From Eutrigla gurnardus (Eukaryota; Chordata; Actinopteri; Perciformes; Triglidae), in assembly GCA_963514095.1 (NCBI GenBank), contig OY741269.1:22149415-22213414 (forward strand): 64,000 nt of DNA, read 5' to 3'. Made by a program: the position numbers and the translations under genes. Shown piece after piece: positions 23,040 to 34,483 of the stretch. Within the stretch, counting starts at the first letter, position 1. Each line of letters begins with the position of its first letter. Below the pieces are notes generated by a model. It was not told where the DNA came from. It made no database searches and worked only from the letters and a program-made list of their open reading frames with translations.

Positions 23040-24591
23040 TCACAAGTAATTTCTGACTAATTCATGCCTAGGCTCACAGTGTGCAGGATATGGGCTCTTA
23101 ACACTTTGACCCGGCATATAACGGGTCCATGGTCCAAAACATCTTTCTGAGTTTCGTAAGATTGTGGTGCCCACTGAGATAATGGAAGTCAGTCGAAACT
23201 TCCCTCTTTGGCTCATCAAAGGCCTGTGAAGGCTTTCAGGACGTCTCCACAACTCATCAAACAGCTCATCAAGATAACTGATTAGTGTTGGTTCTGGTTC
23301 TTTCTTATTATCAGTGGTACATTTGCCTACATAAACAGGGGAACTTGCATAATATGAACAACAATGTAAATTAATACAATTTTTAACAATTAGTTTTTTT
23401 TCCCATTTCACTGTTAGCGATAAAAGTATGTTTTTTGTTTCGTTTATTTACTTGTTAATAATGGTACCTTTTCTGAACATGGGTAAAGAGTAACAAGTCT
23501 GTTTTTTTATGTGCTTATATATTTGAGTACGATATCAAAAGTGTTTTATTTCTGCCGGTGTTTGAAATATTTTACTCATTTTATTTGATTAGTCTCTTGA
23601 AAATATGGTCATATATTTGGGGAGGGAGTGGTGGTTTTATTAAATTATTATATACATTTTGGCAAGAAACTTGATTGTCAATGAGCTTTTTAACACAAGT
23701 AAATTTACTAAATCTTGTTTTATATTTTAGAAAAATAACAACGCTACACTGTTTTTATTCCATTCTCCCCCAATTTCATCCTTTTCCCTTCAAAATGAGA
23801 CTAAATTATGTGATTATATCTTTTGGGTATTAAAATGTGTATCCTGACATCTGGTGCTGATTGAGTGTGACTTCGACAAACACACACACACTCACGCACA
23901 CACTTGGACCATGGCTGTCAGATCAATGTAACCCAATGATCACAGCACTTCTGATTCATATCATGATGGTCATTTATTGCATTTTTCTTAATTCACCTAT
24001 TCTCACGATACAAAAAAGTAAGCATAACATTTCCCAGACACCCCATCTTCCAGAATAATTTGGTAGGCCTAACCCCCCCCCCCCCCCCTCATGCTGCTGC
24101 AGCCCGGTGATTCACCACTCCTCTGCGGCCCTGTTAGAGTCCTCGTCCGCAACCGCACAGTCTAGGCGCTGGACGCCGGGCAGCGCCAGGTCTCTTTCGT
24201 TCAGCTTCTCCAGAAAGGAGGAGAGCAGCCGTTTGTTTAAATGGTCCGTCAGGGTCCTTTCCTCCTCGACGCGCTCCTTCGCGACGTTTCCACCCGACTC
24301 CTCCACTTCTTCTTCTCCTCCTTCTTCCGCCTCGGCATCCGCGTTGAGCTGCTGCGAGGACAAGCCGTTCGACAGCTCGTCCTGCCCGGACGGCTGCTGC
24401 TCCGGCTCCAGCTCCCGCGTCCCCGTCCCGGCGTTCGCCCCAGATTCCGTCTCCATCCGGGATATTAACGTGGTTTGCAGGGCGGCATTCTCAAGCTCTT
24501 TGAGGCGTTTGCTGTGGAGGCCGCACGCGGGAGGCTCATTTGCAGGCGCGTCGTTGTTGTGAAGCGGCGGCTCCCCAGTTTGCTCCATCAT
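23040..24591 (-). CDS. Unrecognised two-exon gene, acidic N-terminal half
   Basis: Exon 1 runs 24591-24116 in GC-rich sequence and exon 2 runs 23343-23040. The donor TG|GTGAAT and acceptor TATGCAAG agree in phase, giving about 259 residues. A polyadenylation signal (AATAAA on the minus strand, 23012-23007) lies 28 bases after the stop. I do not recognise the family. Exon 1 has KRLKELENAALQTTLISRME (possible short helix), a long Glu-rich stretch, and LNKRLLSSFLEKLNERDLAL (amphipathic). Exon 2 has LISYLDELFDELWRRPESLH and SVGTTILRNSERCFGPWTRY. No signal peptide or membrane helix is evident. It is divergent from cluap1, about 0.75 kb away, so the two may share a promoter. Without the splice, exon 1 alone would stop after Glu-Glu-Trp (159 residues). 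Confidence 0.6.
24073..24088. repeat. Run of 16 C
   Basis: Mononucleotide C tract just inside the predicted intron of the minus-strand gene, 28 bases past its donor. A likely place for sequencing length error. Confidence 0.95.
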
Positions 24592-24799
24592 GCTCTGCGT
24601 CAGGAGTGCAGCCCCATTAGATATGAGAGCGGTGTGTGAGGCGCACTGAGAGGTATCGCCCCCTCGTGGCCACTGAGGTTACTGCGCCATTATCAGAGAA
24701 ATACCAGTTTCAAACACAAAGTTATAGTACAGAAGTAAGCAACATAACACTTAAAACAGTGGTAGGATGTTACTGCATTTAGTATGCCTACTATACTTA

Positions 24800-24920
24800 C
24801 ATACAATAAGATAAAATAATCATTTATTAGTCCCACAGTGGGGAAATCTACAGGGTTACAGCAGCAAAATGGGGATAGTGCAAATAACAAAAGCATCAGC
24901 AGCAGATACAAAACACAAAT
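24800..24920. repeat. Dispersed teleost repeat fragment
   Basis: tttattagtcccacagtggg, ctacagggttacagcagcaa and gatagtgcaaataac form a block of the kind scattered widely in fish genomes. No coding capacity. The family name is not certain. Confidence 0.5.
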
Positions 24921-25079
24921 ATAATAATAATAGACTATGTACACAGTATTAAACAATTCAGCAGTACAAATGTTAAAAAGGGTGAAAGAAGCGGTGATTT
25001 CGTTTTTTTTTTAAGCACGAATGTAGTAGTAGAAAAAAATGCTTTCAAAGAATTGACGCTCAGGAAGTATAAAACCTGA

Positions 25080-25345
25080 CTACCGGTCCAGAAGGTGGCG
25101 GTAAAATACAACATTGTGAAAGCCAACTGCCATAAAAGATACAAGAAAAAGAAATGGTAAGGTATGTCCTACTCCAGTCCAGAAGGTGGCGGTAATGCAA
25201 CATTGTGAATGCCAACTGCCACAAAAAAGATCAAAGAAGAAGAAATGGTATCCTCTTCCAGTCCAGAAGGTGGCGGTAATGCGCGTGTCAGTTGTTTGCC
25301 AACCGCCATAATAAGGAGGAAGAAGACGAAGAAGCCGTGGAAGAA
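25080..25345 (+). promoter_or_regulatory. Three tandem repeats with CTCF-like motifs upstream of cluap1
   Basis: Three units of about 84-91 bp each contain the same 15-mer, ccagaaggtggcggt, at 25088-25102, 25179-25193 and 25263-25277, followed by gccaactgcca or gccaaccgcca and an A/G-rich spacer. The 15-mer fits the CTCF core consensus CCASYAGRKGGCRSY at 14 of 15 positions. All three point the same way. The array ends about 50 bp before the presumed cluap1 noncoding exon 1 and lies between two divergent genes. CTCF binding itself is inferred. Confidence 0.7.
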
Positions 25346-25396
25346 TATTCGGGTGTTTCCATAGAGACCATCGATTGTGACCTAGCTCAACGACAG
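25346..25396 (+). promoter_or_regulatory. cluap1: cluap1 noncoding first exon (3' border) and promoter area
   Basis: The sequence ends in cgacag followed by gtaaccg, a plausible donor at 25397. The next exon starts at 25674 after tttttgccgccag and contains the ATG at 25718. The transcription start was not located and no TATA box was seen. Confidence 0.5.
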
Positions 25397-25717
25397 GTAA
25401 CCGTAAAACTCTTATCAGGCTTGTAAACACGGATATGCTTAATTATTGTTAACCGGTTCAGCCAGGTAGTATGTAAAACGTATCTCTCGTTACTGACGTG
25501 CAGTTAAACAACAAGCGTTAGCATTTTTGCTCACTATTTACCATCTAGTCACAAGCTAACTAGCTAGATTACACTAATATCACAACTAGCGTTAGGTTTA
25601 TATGAACGTGGAGATGTGGTTGTCAGTGTTGGTTGTCTGTAAATAACGTTACGTGCTCTCTTTTTGCCGCCAGAGGAGGAACCGGAGCATCTTTTGTTGT
25701 GGTGCTGACACGTCAAG

Positions 25718-28662
25718 ATGTCGTTCAGAGACTTAAGAAGTACGTTTTTGGATACAGTAAACATTAAAGCCAAGAAAAGCTGTATTTTTTTGTAGTTGTC
25801 TATATACATTTTTGGTAATTCTTGCATCTCATATGTCAGATTTCACAGAGATGATGAGGGCCTTGGGCTATTCTCGGCTGATCTCTATGGAGAACTTCAG
25901 AACACCAAATTTCACTTTAGTGGCAGAAATCCTAATCTGGCTCGTAAAGAGGTATGCTTAAACTAAACTCTACTAAATCCACCAAGAAGTAACCACTTAA
26001 TGTTCTTTGTGTCATGTTTGTGTTAATTTAAGCAAAACGTTGTGTAATAAGTGTAAATTGTCGCTTTTCAGTTTAATGTTTAATTTTCTTGCTCTGGAAG
26101 TAAAGCTCTATATGTCATCTTATTCTGCTCCATGCTTTGTTTTGCATTGAGATGATGTGTATATACTGTATATGATGTATATTTTGCTCTTATCTTTTGC
26201 TCCTTATCCCTCTCTTTCTCCTTCTATATTGTAGATATGAGCCTCAGATGGATATTCCCACAGATGTAGATACAGAGTCAGACAGAATATTCTTCATCAA
26301 GGCTGTGGCCCAGTTCATGGTGTGATTTAAAAAAAAAAATGTTTATTGTATCAAAAATGCGCAGATACCTTGAGCAATTTTAAGGCCTGCTGTTAGTCAG
26401 TCGGTCTTAACTGGTGTCTCATTTTGGGTTGCAGGCGACAAAGGCTCATATCAAGTTGAACACCAAGCGCCTCTACCAGGCCGACGGCTACGCGGTGAAA
26501 GAGATGCTCAAGATCACCTCGGTGCTGTACAGCGCTATGAAGACCAAGCAGATGGCCCTGGCAGACAGGACAGACGAGGACAACAGCAAGTTCAAGTTTG
26601 ACCTGGGCTCACGGGTGAGATGCAATTTTTTTACACAATGATATATCTCTTGTATTTAATTTTATTCTCTATAACTAAGATATCATATGTAATGAGTTTG
26701 AGTTAGATGAATCATTATATTTTCCAAATTTAGCAGATGTGAATGTGCCCTGCATTCAGGTTGGTTTGATTAAGTTTTGGTGCATTATTTGACTTGAACA
26801 ACAGCTAGTATGTCACTGTAAATCTGCCTCATATCCATGGAGACTCTCAGATTACATTACATAACAGTCAATGTAATATATTTGACTTAGCACTCCATGC
26901 AATTTAATATCTTTGTGTTTTTTTTACCTTTGACATTTAAAAACTTTGACATTATAAGTCTTTTTTCTATTTCCTGTTTGCTGACTTCCCTTGTTATCTG
27001 CTCTAAAATCAGAAGTGGAATAGAGAACCTTGTGAAATGATATCTCTCTGTGTCTTCATTTTAGATTTCAGATCTTAAAGCTGCTCGGCAGCTGGCATCT
27101 GACGTCACGTCGAAAGGAGCGTCGCTGTATGATTTACTAGGGAAAGAAGTGGACCTAAGGGTGAGGGGAAACCTATGATAACAGACACGTATACTGCATT
27201 TTAAGAAACATAATAGCTTTGTCTGAAACTATTTTAAGTAATAAGCTTTAATTTAAATGTCAATGAGAAACCTAAATTGACTTACCTAAACGTAAACTGA
27301 TATTGGCCATCAAGTAACCTTTTAATCCTAAACTATCCCACTGTGAGTGCTGATGAGTAGCATGATGTGGCTTTGTTTAGTTTTTTTGCGGTAAACCAAA
27401 GCGGCACTCAGACGTTAGCAGCTCTCCAATTGTAATGCAGTCTATTTGAACATACATAAGTGAAAGGGATGCAGGAGATGACTGCAGTTTTTCGTTTTTT
27501 TGATGTTCCCACAGGAAATGAGAACTGCAGCCATCGCCAGACCTCTGGAGGTCACTGAGACCGAAAAGGCCCTGAGAGTTGCCATCAAGGAGGTTTTAGT
27601 ATGTACTCATCCTGACCAAACCACACTTTCTTTCACACACCGGACCTGTTTTGAAATGTTACTGAATCTGTCATCATACCCTTGTGTGTTCAAGGAAAGC
27701 GTGGAGAAGACGAAAGACATGCTGGGTAATGTTGTTTCTGATGAAACCAGTCTGGATGCCAAGATAGAAAAGAAGAAGCAGGAGCTGGAGAGGAATCGGA
27801 AGAGGCTCCAGACCCTGCAGAGCGTCAGGTCAGTTCATAACCCGACAACTAGCAGACAGGCTAAGTGACAGGAATGATTCCCCAAGTGCCTTTTGGCAAA
27901 CTAAAACAAAGCATAGAGTGAATGTGAATTTATTTTTATTTTTTTAATGTATTATCACTTTTTGCTCAAAACATTTGTCATTTAAGATTAATCACGTTTT
28001 CTTTCTTCGACCAAGTCTTTAAACAAAGCTTGTAAATGCTTGTTTTTCCGTTCATTGCACCGTTGTTTAGGCCGGCCTTCATGGATGAATATGAGAAGAT
28101 CGAGGAAGATCTGCAGAAGCAATATGAAAACTTTGTGGAGAAGTTTAGGAACCTCTGTTTCCTGGAATCTCAGCTGGATGAATACTATAGAATGGAGCAG
28201 GAGAGGTTCGAGGTGTGTATGATACCCAGAACAGTGATCCTTACATGTTTTTATGAAATTACTTCTTATAGGACTGCTTGTATATAACATACTTTTTCTT
28301 TAAACATATTACCACTTTGTCTCAGTAAAGCTCAGCGTGACACAGTCCATATTCATTCTCCTTTTCTTGACCCACTACAGGAGGCTGAAAATGCACTAAG
28401 GATGATTCAGCAAACGATGAAGAAGGAAGAGGAGGAACAGGATCTGACAAAGAGCTCCTGTGAGGCAACTAATCACACGCCGTTAAAGCAGAGCAATAGT
28501 GACATAATCTAAACCCTTTTTTTATGATCTCACGCTTGTTTTCTACAGTGAAAGATGAGGATTCTGACATGGATGTTCCAGAGGACGAAGGTTCGGACAG
28601 CGACATAGAGGAGTGTCGTCCTTCTAAGCCCCGGCCCACACAAAGTGGCATCATGGCAGGTA

Positions 28663-28696
<34 letters not shown>

Positions 28697-30358
28697 TTAA
28701 TCTATTAAAACGTATCATTAAACTTAACACAAGCGGTGTTTTGCTTCTTTTTGCACCATAGGAAGAGGAGCTCGATTCATCGGAAACATGCAGGGTGCTG
28801 ATAGTGATGAGGTTAGTGCTGTCATGGCGATATCAATACAAGACTCCTTGTTTTTTCTTCTTAAATTGAAGCCAGATTTAGCAAGCATCTTTTTAATTTT
28901 TAATTTTACTCCCTATGCTCTTTCTCTTGCGACAGAATGACACGCCATTTATGTTTTTATTTTATATATATATATATATATATTTAATGATTTTTATCCA
29001 AGTACCCTGTGCAACCAGCTCTGATCACTTCCACATCCCCTTTGGGTTTCCATCGTGTACTCTTGTTTCATATCTTACTTTTTAACTGTCATTCACTTTT
29101 ATTTTAAAAGCTCTCTTTAGCTGTTTCCAGAAGGTCAGTCCCTCGTGCCAAAAAACAACGGAGAGGAAAGGTTTGTGCAGGACCGGGATCGAGTTCACTC
29201 CTTGTTCCTCAGTTTTGTTTTGTTTTTTAAAGGAAAAATCCATTCTCAAATCCTCCGATGAAGGAGGGGCTGTTCACAGGTCCTTTATCAGTTTCATGGC
29301 CGAGTCCATGTGACCTGCTGCAATGCTTTTGGCACGTTATCTGTCTCTCAAAGAGAACATTATTACTATTTTTTGCATCATACCACTACTGAAGCACACA
29401 TACAGTATAAGAAATGGGATTGGAAAATGAGCCAGAATACCTAGAGAGAGAAATGATAGCTTCATTGCATTTTGTTCCACGGGTGCAGCTATGGGTATAT
29501 ATTTAACATTGGTGGGTTTTTTTTAACAGTTTGGAATGGATTTTTACTTTAATTTAGTGGTTTAACTGGTCCCTGTAGTTATCTGACGCTAGGTGGACAT
29601 TTCCCCGTTCAGTGATTCAATGTTCAATCACATCTGGACTGGGAATGTTTTCATTACAGCCGAAGAGGTGATCCAGTGATCCGTCTCAATCTTGTTTTTG
29701 TGCGACATTAGCTGGTTCTGTGTTTAGTTAGAATGATATTTTTTTTCCATCCCCTGTTGTATACTCTGATTCGACTGTATACTCTTTTTGTATTTGATGT
29801 AGTACTTATGGCTGCACGGTGGTGTAGTGGGTAGCACTGTCGCCTCCCGGGTTCGATTCCTGGGCCGGGTCTGAATTCCTTCTGTGTGGAGTTCCTCCCG
29901 TGTAAGCGTGGGTTCTCACCGGGTTCTCCGGCTTCCTCCCACAGTCCAAAGACATGCAGGATGGGGATAGGTTCATTGATGACTCTAAATTGCCCGTAGG
30001 TGTGAATGTGAGTGTGAATGGTTGTCTGTCTCTATATGTTACCTGGCGACCTGTCCAGAACCCTGCCTTCGCCCAATGACAGCTGGGATCAGCTTCAGAC
30101 CCCCACGACCCTGAATACAGGATAAGCGGAAGACGATGGATGTAGTTCTTATGTGTTCCTGCTTGCCTGGTGTTTCAGACTGAAGACAGCGAGATTGATG
30201 TGGACGAGGATGATGAGGAAGATGAAGGCGAGGACGAGGAGGAGGAGAGCAAGGATTTGGAGGATGACAGTCTAGAGGGCCCTGTGTCTCGGGGTGCTCA
30301 CCCCTCCAAGGGGGGCATAAGACCGCCTCTGCTGGAGGAAAGCGACAATGACTTCTGA
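25718..30358 (+). CDS. cluap1: Clusterin-associated protein 1 / intraflagellar transport protein IFT38
   Basis: Coding exons: 25718-25739, 25840-25951, 26235-26319, 26435-26614, 27065-27160, 27515-27592, 27695-27828, 28071-28212, 28381-28459, 28549-28659, 28762-28811 and 30179-30358, giving 422 residues (human 413). It is an IFT-B complex subunit needed for cilium assembly. Seen: the N-terminal calponin-homology-like domain (residues about 1-150) with FTEMMRALGYSRLISMENFR, NFTLVAEILIWLVKRYEPQ and LYQADGYAVKEMLKI; a coiled coil (about 180-310) with KKKQELERNRKRLQTLQSVR and MDEYEKIEEDLQKQYENF; and a very acidic tail ending LLEESDNDF, close to the human end SDNDF. The start lies in an exon with 44 bases of 5' UTR. 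A polyadenylation signal is at 30538-30543. The large last intron contains a SINE. Confidence 0.96.
28660..28694. repeat. (AT)n microsatellite in a cluap1 intron
   Basis: About 15 AT units begin almost at the donor of the exon ending at 28659. A shorter AT run is at about 28967-28983 in the next intron. Confidence 0.9.
29811..30139 (+). mobile_element. tRNA-derived SINE in the last cluap1 intron
   Basis: Full-length copy of the family also seen at 15916 and 6593. It has A-box-like tggtgtagtgg at about 29819, B-box-like ggttcgattcc, a body with agacatgcaggatggggata, and the end ccctgaatacaggataagcg with a gatgg tail. The flanks atgtagtacttatg (29797-29810) and atgtagttcttatg (30140-30153) are a 14-bp target duplication with one mismatch. 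It ends 25 bp before the last exon's acceptor, inside the likely branch-point zone. Confidence 0.9.
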
Positions 30359-30537
30359 ATGAATACAGACGAGCTCCAGCTGTTCCTGTATCCCAGCTCA
30401 GATTAGACCATGTAATTCATTCTGAGAGATATGTATGCATCCTTTTGTTCCATAACGTTGTTTTTGCAACAGAAGGAATCAATATAGTCCCTATTTTTTA
30501 TATATATATATATGTGTGTGTGTGAGCTGTTTACCTT

Positions 30538-30543
30538 AATAAA
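30538..30543 (+). terminator. cluap1: cluap1 polyadenylation signal
   Basis: AATAAA 180 bases after the cluap1 stop codon, following an AT/GT dinucleotide stretch. Confidence 0.75.
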
Positions 30544-32083
<1,540 letters not shown>

Positions 32084-32102
32084 CTGAAGAGCAGCTGCTG
32101 GG

Positions 32103-34454
32103 ATGCCAAAGAAGCTCCAGGGCGAGAACTCCAAGGCGGCCACAGCCAGAGCCCGTAAGGCAGAGGTCAAGGCGGTGGCAGACGCCCGCAAGAAGCAACA
32201 GGATGAGGATGCTCTGTGGCAGGAAACCGACAAACACGTTCTGAAAAAGGAGCAGAGAAAGGCAAGCTAGTTTTTCCAGTGTGATGTTTTTCATTTCTTT
32301 TTTAGAAATATGTCATAGTTGTGCCAGTCACTTTTTTTTGGCTTTGAGAGTTTGCTCGTTCTGATGAAGTTTCATCACTTCTTGGATATGTGTACAGTCT
32401 GCAGTGTTTCCCCATATATGCCACTCACGATGTTCATATTTGCATGCATGGCTTCCCGTCAGGCGCACACATGTGGAGCCACTGACAATCGCAGGAACAG
32501 CAGACTCACGACGCACACAGGCTCCCTCAAATGATGATTGATGTATTTGGATATTTGGTTATTTTGGGGCAGTTTAAACATTTTATTTTGGTCTGATGGA
32601 ATGGTGCACCGCCACCATGCCTGTAACATATAACCTAATAACATTTAGCTGAAATGATTAAAACATACACAAGGAAGAACTACATGTAAACACAAGACAA
32701 AGAGGCTAGCACAACTGTCACATTTGTATTTGCTCAGTCTTTGAACTCAACAGGAAGCCTGCATGTGGCGTCTTACATTGCACACACACATTTGTGTGTG
32801 TTTATGTCTTTAAGTGTTAGAGACATTTGGGTGCTGTATAGAACAAAACAAAAAGAATAGAGCAAATGATGTATACGTTACATAATCAGCGATAACCCAA
32901 TTACATTTACATTTAGGGCATTTAGCAAACGCTTTTGTCCAAAGCGACTTACAATAAGTACATTTGGCGAAAGAAAGAAACCACAACATATCGAGATGAC
33001 CAGGAGTTGCGTTGCGTCCTTTGTGAGGAAAGTCCGAATCCTGCGGATATTGTAGAGGGCAAATCTGCAGGATCGGGCCACAGCAGTGATGTTGGGGGTG
33101 CAGGATAGTTGGTCATCGAGGATTACACCCAGGTTCCTCACAGTTGACGAAGGCAATACTGTGATGTCCTCGACAGTGACCGACAGGTCCATGCGAGGGC
33201 AGTCTTTCCCCGGGATGAAGAGGAGTTTGGTTTTATGCAGGTTAAGCTTGAGGTGATGCGCAGTTGTCCAGACGGAGATGTCAGCCAGACATTCCGAGTT
33301 GCGAGTTGCAATGTGAGTGTCGGAGGTTGGGGGCAAAGAGAGGAACAGCTGGGTTTCCCCATGTATATTTTGTGCAATGTAATGGCTCTGGAGCAACATA
33401 AATCATATACTTGCTTCAAAGCTAGGGGACAATATTTTATTGTACTGGACCTACTGTAGCTATCACTGACTTTACATGGTAGACAGTCTTATAGAAACTT
33501 TACTTATACTTTCTTTTTAAACCTCACAGTATTCATATTACAGAATGCTGTAAGTATTTTGTTGTTCATTTTGTAGTAAGTAGGCATGTTTCATAATACA
33601 TATAGTGGCCAAACATTTTTTTTTTAAGCACAGAAGTCTGACTAAACTCTTTTTGGCCTTTTGCAGGATGACAAGGAGAAGAAGAGGCTCGAGGCTCTGG
33701 AGAGGAAAAAGGAAAACCAACGCCTTCTGGATGAGGAGGCTTCCACCATCAAAGGCAAATCCCTGAAGGAGGTTGGACCTGGAGGAAAAATGACTCGTGC
33801 CCAAATCGAGGATGTGCTTCAGAATGAGCTAGAAGAGCAGAAGCCAATCGGTAATATTCTGGTTTAAGATGACTACAGAAGTCTGCTGGTTAGAATGAGA
33901 AGCTGGAGATGCAATCCAGCAGCATATTCATGTTTTGGGGGCATCAAATCAGTAAATTCTCTTCATCATCAAATACAATTTCTTCCCACAGAAAAAAGCC
34001 ACCTGGAGACTCCGCTGGAGGAGAACGTGAACAGAATTATCCCTGATGAAGGAATCATGGAAGCCAGAACAATAGAAGATGCCATCTCTCTGCTCAGGTA
34101 TGATTTGTACTGTGTGTGTGTGTGTGTGACATGCTGTTGTTCTTGTGATTCCTCTGATTTTGATTTGAGCTCCGTTTCTTAGTGCCTATAAAACAACTTG
34201 ACGACGTTTATACACAAACCATCATGACACCCTTTCTTCTGGTCTCTAGCACCGAGCCTGAGGATGTGGACCGCCACCCGGAGCGGAGGATGAAAGCAGC
34301 GTTCGCTGCCTTTGAGGAGGCCAACATGCCTCGCCTAAAACAAGAGAACCCCAACTTGAGGCTGGCGCAGCTGAAGCAGATGTTGAAGAAGGAGTGGATG
34401 AAGTCACCAGAGAACCCCCTGAACCAACGCTTTGCCAACTACAACACAAAGTGA
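32103..34454 (+). CDS. ccdc124: Coiled-coil domain-containing protein 124 (ribosome-associated)
   Basis: Coding exons 32103-32261, 33667-33850, 33992-34097 and 34250-34454 give 217 residues (human 223). CCDC124 (yeast Lso2) binds idle 80S ribosomes and helps their recovery, and is also found at the centrosome and midbody. Seen: MPKKLQGENSKAATARARKA at the start, a charged helix through KRLEALERKKENQRLLDEE, KMTRAQIEDVL, SHLETPLEENVNR, ARTIEDAISLLS, and the conserved end DRHPERRMKAAFAAFEEANM with LKQMLKKEWMKSPENPLNQR. The first intron uses a GC donor (AAG|GCAAGC after 32261), with a normal AG acceptor at 33666. Exon 1 begins at an acceptor ending 32083, so an upstream noncoding exon exists. A 22-C run follows the stop. 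The first intron carries a truncated LINE. Confidence 0.96.
32901..33360 (-). mobile_element. 5'-truncated L2 LINE in ccdc124 intron 1
   Basis: Minus-strand copy of the family at 15445. It has the tail at 32901-32990, then sequence encoding LADISVWTTAHHLKLNLHKT, LPSSTVRNLGVILDDQLSCT and AVARSCRFALYNIRRIRTFL, and it breaks off at about 33355 inside the RT domain. It is nearly identical in places to the slc5a5 copy, and a pseudogene fragment. Confidence 0.88.
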
Positions 34455-34461
34455 ATGCACT

Positions 34462-34483
34462 CCCCCCCCCCCCCCCCCCCCCC
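34462..34483. repeat. Run of 22 C directly after the ccdc124 stop
   Basis: Mononucleotide tract starting 8 bases past the stop codon, inside the 3' UTR. Length is likely uncertain in the assembly. Confidence 0.95.

Noticed and set aside
24073..24088. C run as a frameshift inside the unknown gene
   Set aside because: It falls after the exon 1 donor and stop, outside the predicted coding sequence.
33895..34182. Longer frame around ccdc124 exon 3
   Set aside because: Only 33992-34097 is bounded by splice sites and matches the family; the flanks are intron read-through.
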